Shown here piece after piece: positions 61,611 through 64,000 of a stretch of DNA of 64,000 nucleotides. A program made the translations under genes and the position numbers. The stretch is from Sphingorhabdus sp. EL138. Lineage in GTDB: Bacteria; Pseudomonadota; Alphaproteobacteria; Sphingomonadales; Sphingomonadaceae. Location of the stretch: positions 26,573 to 90,572 of the forward strand of contig NZ_CAMAYF010000007.1 in assembly GCF_945862485.1 (NCBI RefSeq). Direction: 5' to 3'. Every line of letters starts with the position of its first letter. Position 1 is the first letter of the stretch. The notes beneath the pieces are model-generated. The model was given only the letters and a program-made list of their open reading frames with translations, had not been told where the DNA came from and searched no databases.

Positions 61611-62222
61611 ATGACGAAAATAACCACCGTGGTCTTTGATGTCGGCAAAGTGTTGTTCGAATGGGATCTCCGATATCTTTTTGCGAAGCTGATCACAGAC
61701 AAAGACGAACTGGAATATTTCGTTTCAGTCATTGTGACGCCCGAATGGCATTTTCAACATGATGCGGGTCGCGCCTTGGACGATATGGTTACTGAGCGGA
61801 TGGCTGAATTTCCAGAATATGCCGCGTTGATTGCGGCATATTCCAACCGTTTCAATGAGACCATTCCAGGGCCTGTGTCAGGGTCACTGGAGGTCGTGCA
61901 GGAACTCGCCGAACGCGATGTGCCGTTATTTGCGATAACCAATTTCGGCGCTGAGTTTTGGGATATGTTTCGTCCCACCCAGCCGATATTTGACCATTTC
62001 CAGGACATAATCGTGTCGGGCGTCGAAAAATTGGTGAAGCCTGATCCAGCCATTTACGCACTGGCGTTACAGCGTTTCGGACTACAGCCGGGCGAGGCAA
62101 TATTCATCGATGATAATCATGACAATGTCGTCAGCGCCCGCGCAAACGGTTTTGTTGCGCATCATTTTACGGATGCAGCGTCGCTCCGCCGCGATTTGGT
62201 GACGCTTGATTTACTGCTTTGA
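61611..62222 (+). CDS. HAD-family phosphatase
   Basis: The 203-residue protein has motif I VVFDVGKVLFEWD (Asp nucleophile, Gly in the usual second Asp place), motif II FAITNFGAEFW and motif IV AIFIDDNHDNVVSA. The FDxGxVLFxWD form is typical of the YihX/epoxide-hydrolase-N-like group, usually sugar-phosphate or alpha-glucose-1-phosphate phosphatases. ATG 61611 has AAAGAGG ahead. Confidence 0.88.
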   Translation: MTKITTVVFDVGKVLFEWDLRYLFAKLITDKDELEYFVSVIVTPEWHFQHDAGRALDDMVTERMAEFPEYAALIAAYSNRFNETIPGPVSGSLEVVQELAERDVPLFAITNFGAEFWDMFRPTQPIFDHFQDIIVSGVEKLVKPDPAIYALALQRFGLQPGEAIFIDDNHDNVVSARANGFVAHHFTDAASLRRDLVTLDLLL

Positions 62223-62232
62223 ATTTTTTCAC

Positions 62233-62292
62233 GCAGAGGCGGAGAGGACTAAGAGATTCGGACATGTTCCTCCCCGCGCTCTGCGCCTCTGC
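62233..62292. repeat. Inverted repeat between the HAD gene and sucC
   Basis: GCAGAGGCGGAGAG (62233-62246) and CTCTGCGCCTCTGC (62279-62292) match as an inverted pair in 13 of 14 positions, with T-run to the left and A-run to the right. It could end transcription from either side. Similar GCAGAGGCGCAGAG repeats are, from memory, common between sphingomonad genes. Confidence 0.65.
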
Positions 62293-62388
62293 ATGCACCA
62301 AAAAACATGAGCGCAAGCCCTTCCATTCAGTGCCCGTCTGTGCTTAAGCAACCAGCGAAACTCTTTATTGTCGAGGACGTAATCTCCC

Positions 62389-63597
62389 ATGAATATCCAT
62401 GAATATCAGGCCAAAGAACTGCTCGCAAAATTCGGTGTGGCTGTGCCCGCTGGGATTGCGGCATTAAGCGTGGAAGAGGCGGTTGCCGCCGCGAAGCAAC
62501 TTCCCGGCCCGCTTTACGTGGTTAAATCGCAGATCCATGCTGGTGGACGCGGCAAGGGCAAGTTCAAGGAATTGGGACCCGATGCAAAAGGCGGCGTGCG
62601 TTTGGCCTTCAATCTGGATGAGGTTGAGGCCCATGCCAAAGATATGTTGGGCAACACGCTGGTGACGATCCAGACTGGCCCCGAAGGTAAGCAGGTCAAC
62701 CGTCTCTACATCACCGATGGCGCCGACATTAAGCAAGAATTCTACCTCGCTTTGCTCGTCGACCGGGCAACCAGCCGTATCGCGGTTGTAGCGTCGACCG
62801 AAGGCGGCATGAACATCGAAGACGTGGCGCATGACAGCCCCGAGAAAATCCATACTATCGTCATCGATCCGGCTGCTGGTCTGCAGCCCCATCATGGACG
62901 CAGCGTTGCCAAGGCGCTTGGCCTGACTGGTGATTTGGCCAAGCAAGCGCAGACTGTGCTTGCCGGTCTTTACAACGCATTCATCGGCACCGATGCCGAA
63001 CAGATCGAAATCAATCCGCTCGCGGTTTGCGAAGGTAAGAATGGCGACGAGCTTCTGGTGCTTGATGCCAAGGTCGGTTTTGATGGCAACGCCATGTTCC
63101 GCCATAAGGACCTCGCCGAACTGCGCGATTTGACCGAGGAAGACCCGGCAGAGGTTGAAGCTTCGGAATATGATTTGGCCTATATTAAACTCGACGGCAA
63201 CATTGGGTGCATGGTCAATGGCGCCGGCCTTGCCATGGCAACGATGGACATCATCAAGCTAAACGGTGAATTCCCTGCCAACTTCTTGGACGTCGGCGGC
63301 GGCGCATCGAAGGAAAAGGTTACAGCAGCTTTCAAAATCATTTTGAAGGACCCTGCCGTAAAGGGAATTCTGGTTAACATCTTCGGTGGCATCATGAAAT
63401 GCGACATCATCGCCGATGGTATTGTTGCCGCAGCCAAGGAAGTGAACCTGTCGGTGCCGCTCGTTGTGCGCCTTGAAGGCACCAATGTGCAGCAGGGCAA
63501 GGACATTTTGGCCAATAGCGGCTTGCCCATCGTATCGGCCAACGATCTTGGTGATGCAGCGGAGAAGATTGTCGCGGAAGTGCGTAAAGCGGCATAA
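62389..63597 (+). CDS. sucC: Succinyl-CoA synthetase beta subunit
   Basis: This 402-residue TCA-cycle enzyme has the N-terminal ATP-grasp start [29 protein letters not shown], and C-terminal [20 protein letters not shown] and [11 protein letters not shown] (the grasping CoA/phosphate site). The partner sucD is not in view downstream; etfB follows instead. Confidence 0.97.
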   Translation: MNIHEYQAKELLAKFGVAVPAGIAALSVEEAVAAAKQLPGPLYVVKSQIHAGGRGKGKFKELGPDAKGGVRLAFNLDEVEAHAKDMLGNTLVTIQTGPEGKQVNRLYITDGADIKQEFYLALLVDRATSRIAVVASTEGGMNIEDVAHDSPEKIHTIVIDPAAGLQPHHGRSVAKALGLTGDLAKQAQTVLAGLYNAFIGTDAEQIEINPLAVCEGKNGDELLVLDAKVGFDGNAMFRHKDLAELRDLTEEDPAEVEASEYDLAYIKLDGNIGCMVNGAGLAMATMDIIKLNGEFPANFLDVGGGASKEKVTAAFKIILKDPAVKGILVNIFGGIMKCDIIADGIVAAAKEVNLSVPLVVRLEGTNVQQGKDILANSGLPIVSANDLGDAAEKIVAEVRKAA

Positions 63598-63607
63598 AAC
63601 TTATTTC

Positions 63608-63638
63608 TGACGATTCCTGCAAGATGCAAGAACCGTCA
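63608..63638. other. Dyad after sucC
   Basis: TGACGATTCCTGCA and TGCAAGAACCGTCA nearly pair around a 3-nt loop just after the sucC stop. There is no T-run, so it is a possible mRNA 3' end hairpin rather than a clear terminator. Confidence 0.4.
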
Positions 63639-63764
63639 GCATGTTAAATGCTTGGCAGGATACGTAGATCAAGCACTTGACGTTCACGTAAGCGTTAAGC
63701 ATAGGCGCAGCAGATTAAGCAGGCATCCAATTGCCTTATTGAGTCGGTATGGAAGGATGAGCAC

Positions 63765-64000
63765 ATGAAGATCATCGTCCCCGTTAAGCGGGTCATCGAT
63801 TATAATGTTAAGCCGCGGGTTAAGCCTGATGGTTCGGGTGTTGATTTGGCAAATGTCAAAATGAGCATGAACCCGTTTGACGAGATTGCGGTGGAAGAAG
63901 CGCTGCGTTTGCGTGAAAAGGGCGTTGCGACCGAGGTTATCGCGGTGTCGATTGGGCCGGACAAGGCGCAAGAAACGCTGCGTACGGCCTTGGCTATGGG
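63765..64000 (+). CDS. etfB: Electron transfer flavoprotein beta subunit (5' part)
   Basis: Only the first ~78 residues are present: [42 protein letters not shown] and a [19 protein letters not shown]-binding region. ETF carries electrons from acyl-CoA dehydrogenases to the respiratory chain. The ribosome site GGAAGGA precedes ATG 63765. It is cut by the window edge. Confidence 0.95.
   Translation, partial: MKIIVPVKRVIDYNVKPRVKPDGSGVDLANVKMSMNPFDEIAVEEALRLREKGVATEVIAVSIGPDKAQETLRTALAM

Noticed and set aside
1..64000. Prophage, CRISPR array, integron or defence island
   Set aside because: No integrase, phage structural, Cas or restriction-modification genes, and no regularly spaced repeats; the one HNH gene is not enough.

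Overview
The window is ordinary-composition chromosomal DNA of an alphaproteobacterium, most likely order Sphingomonadales (Sphingopyxis/Sphingorhabdus-like). The evidence is protein-level resemblance, the ribonuclease D-lptC-lptA-lptB-rpoN order, rplM-rpsI next to a ctaA-type heme A synthase, lspA with DUF3035-like lipoproteins, cysteine-free L33 and L36, and repeats of a type I associate with sphingomonads. I saw no prophage, CRISPR array, rRNA or tRNA. About 70 protein genes are packed tightly, many with ATGA/GTGA/TAATG overlaps.

Layout. 1-2.4 kb: end of a suf Fe-S assembly operon (sufD-sufS-sufT-HesB). 2.4-4.8 kb: a subtilase with a lipobox and a barrel-like C-terminus. 4.9-17.5 kb: housekeeping genes (nucleotidase, dapD, TerC, HNH, peptidase, serine hydrolase, uvrB, TauE, DUF305, thrS) and a small lipoprotein. 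17.5-29.3 kb: a fatty-acid/acyl-CoA catabolic cluster (two thiolases, CaiB/BaiF CoA-transferase, TetR regulator, two crotonases, SDR, aldehyde dehydrogenase, acyl-CoA ligase, acyl-CoA dehydrogenase). Three similar 18-bp sites sit about 20 bp before start codons in this cluster and look like its operators. 29.4-34.8 kb: GNAT, RidA, HAD, DUF3572, rpmG, dps, a two-domain cold-shock protein and ribonuclease D.

34.8-38.6 kb: lptC-lptA-lptB and rpoN, with a 233-bp MITE-like hairpin element inserted directly before rpoN. 38.6-43.5 kb: a small surface-polymer module (nucleotidyltransferase, HAD-IB phosphatase, CDP-glycerol-type transferase, flippase, FkbM methyltransferase). 43.5-49.7 kb: alpha/beta hydrolase, rplM-rpsI, heme A synthase, merC-like gene with a Zur/Fur regulator and a possible Zur operator, then dxs. 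49.7-61.2 kb: a long leftward block carrying (in transcription order) a frameshifted lipoprotein gene, M14 peptidase, GNAT, gpmA, purE-purK-folA, M19 dipeptidase, ribF, ileS, lspA and two tandem lipoproteins. 61.3-64 kb: rpmJ, a HAD hydrolase, sucC and the start of etfB.

The least ordinary items are the MITE at rpoN, the shared operator set in the acyl-CoA cluster, paired palindromic repeats with compensating base changes, the surface-polymer module and the merC-zur unit. No family or database search was possible, so all family names rest on recognised motifs.
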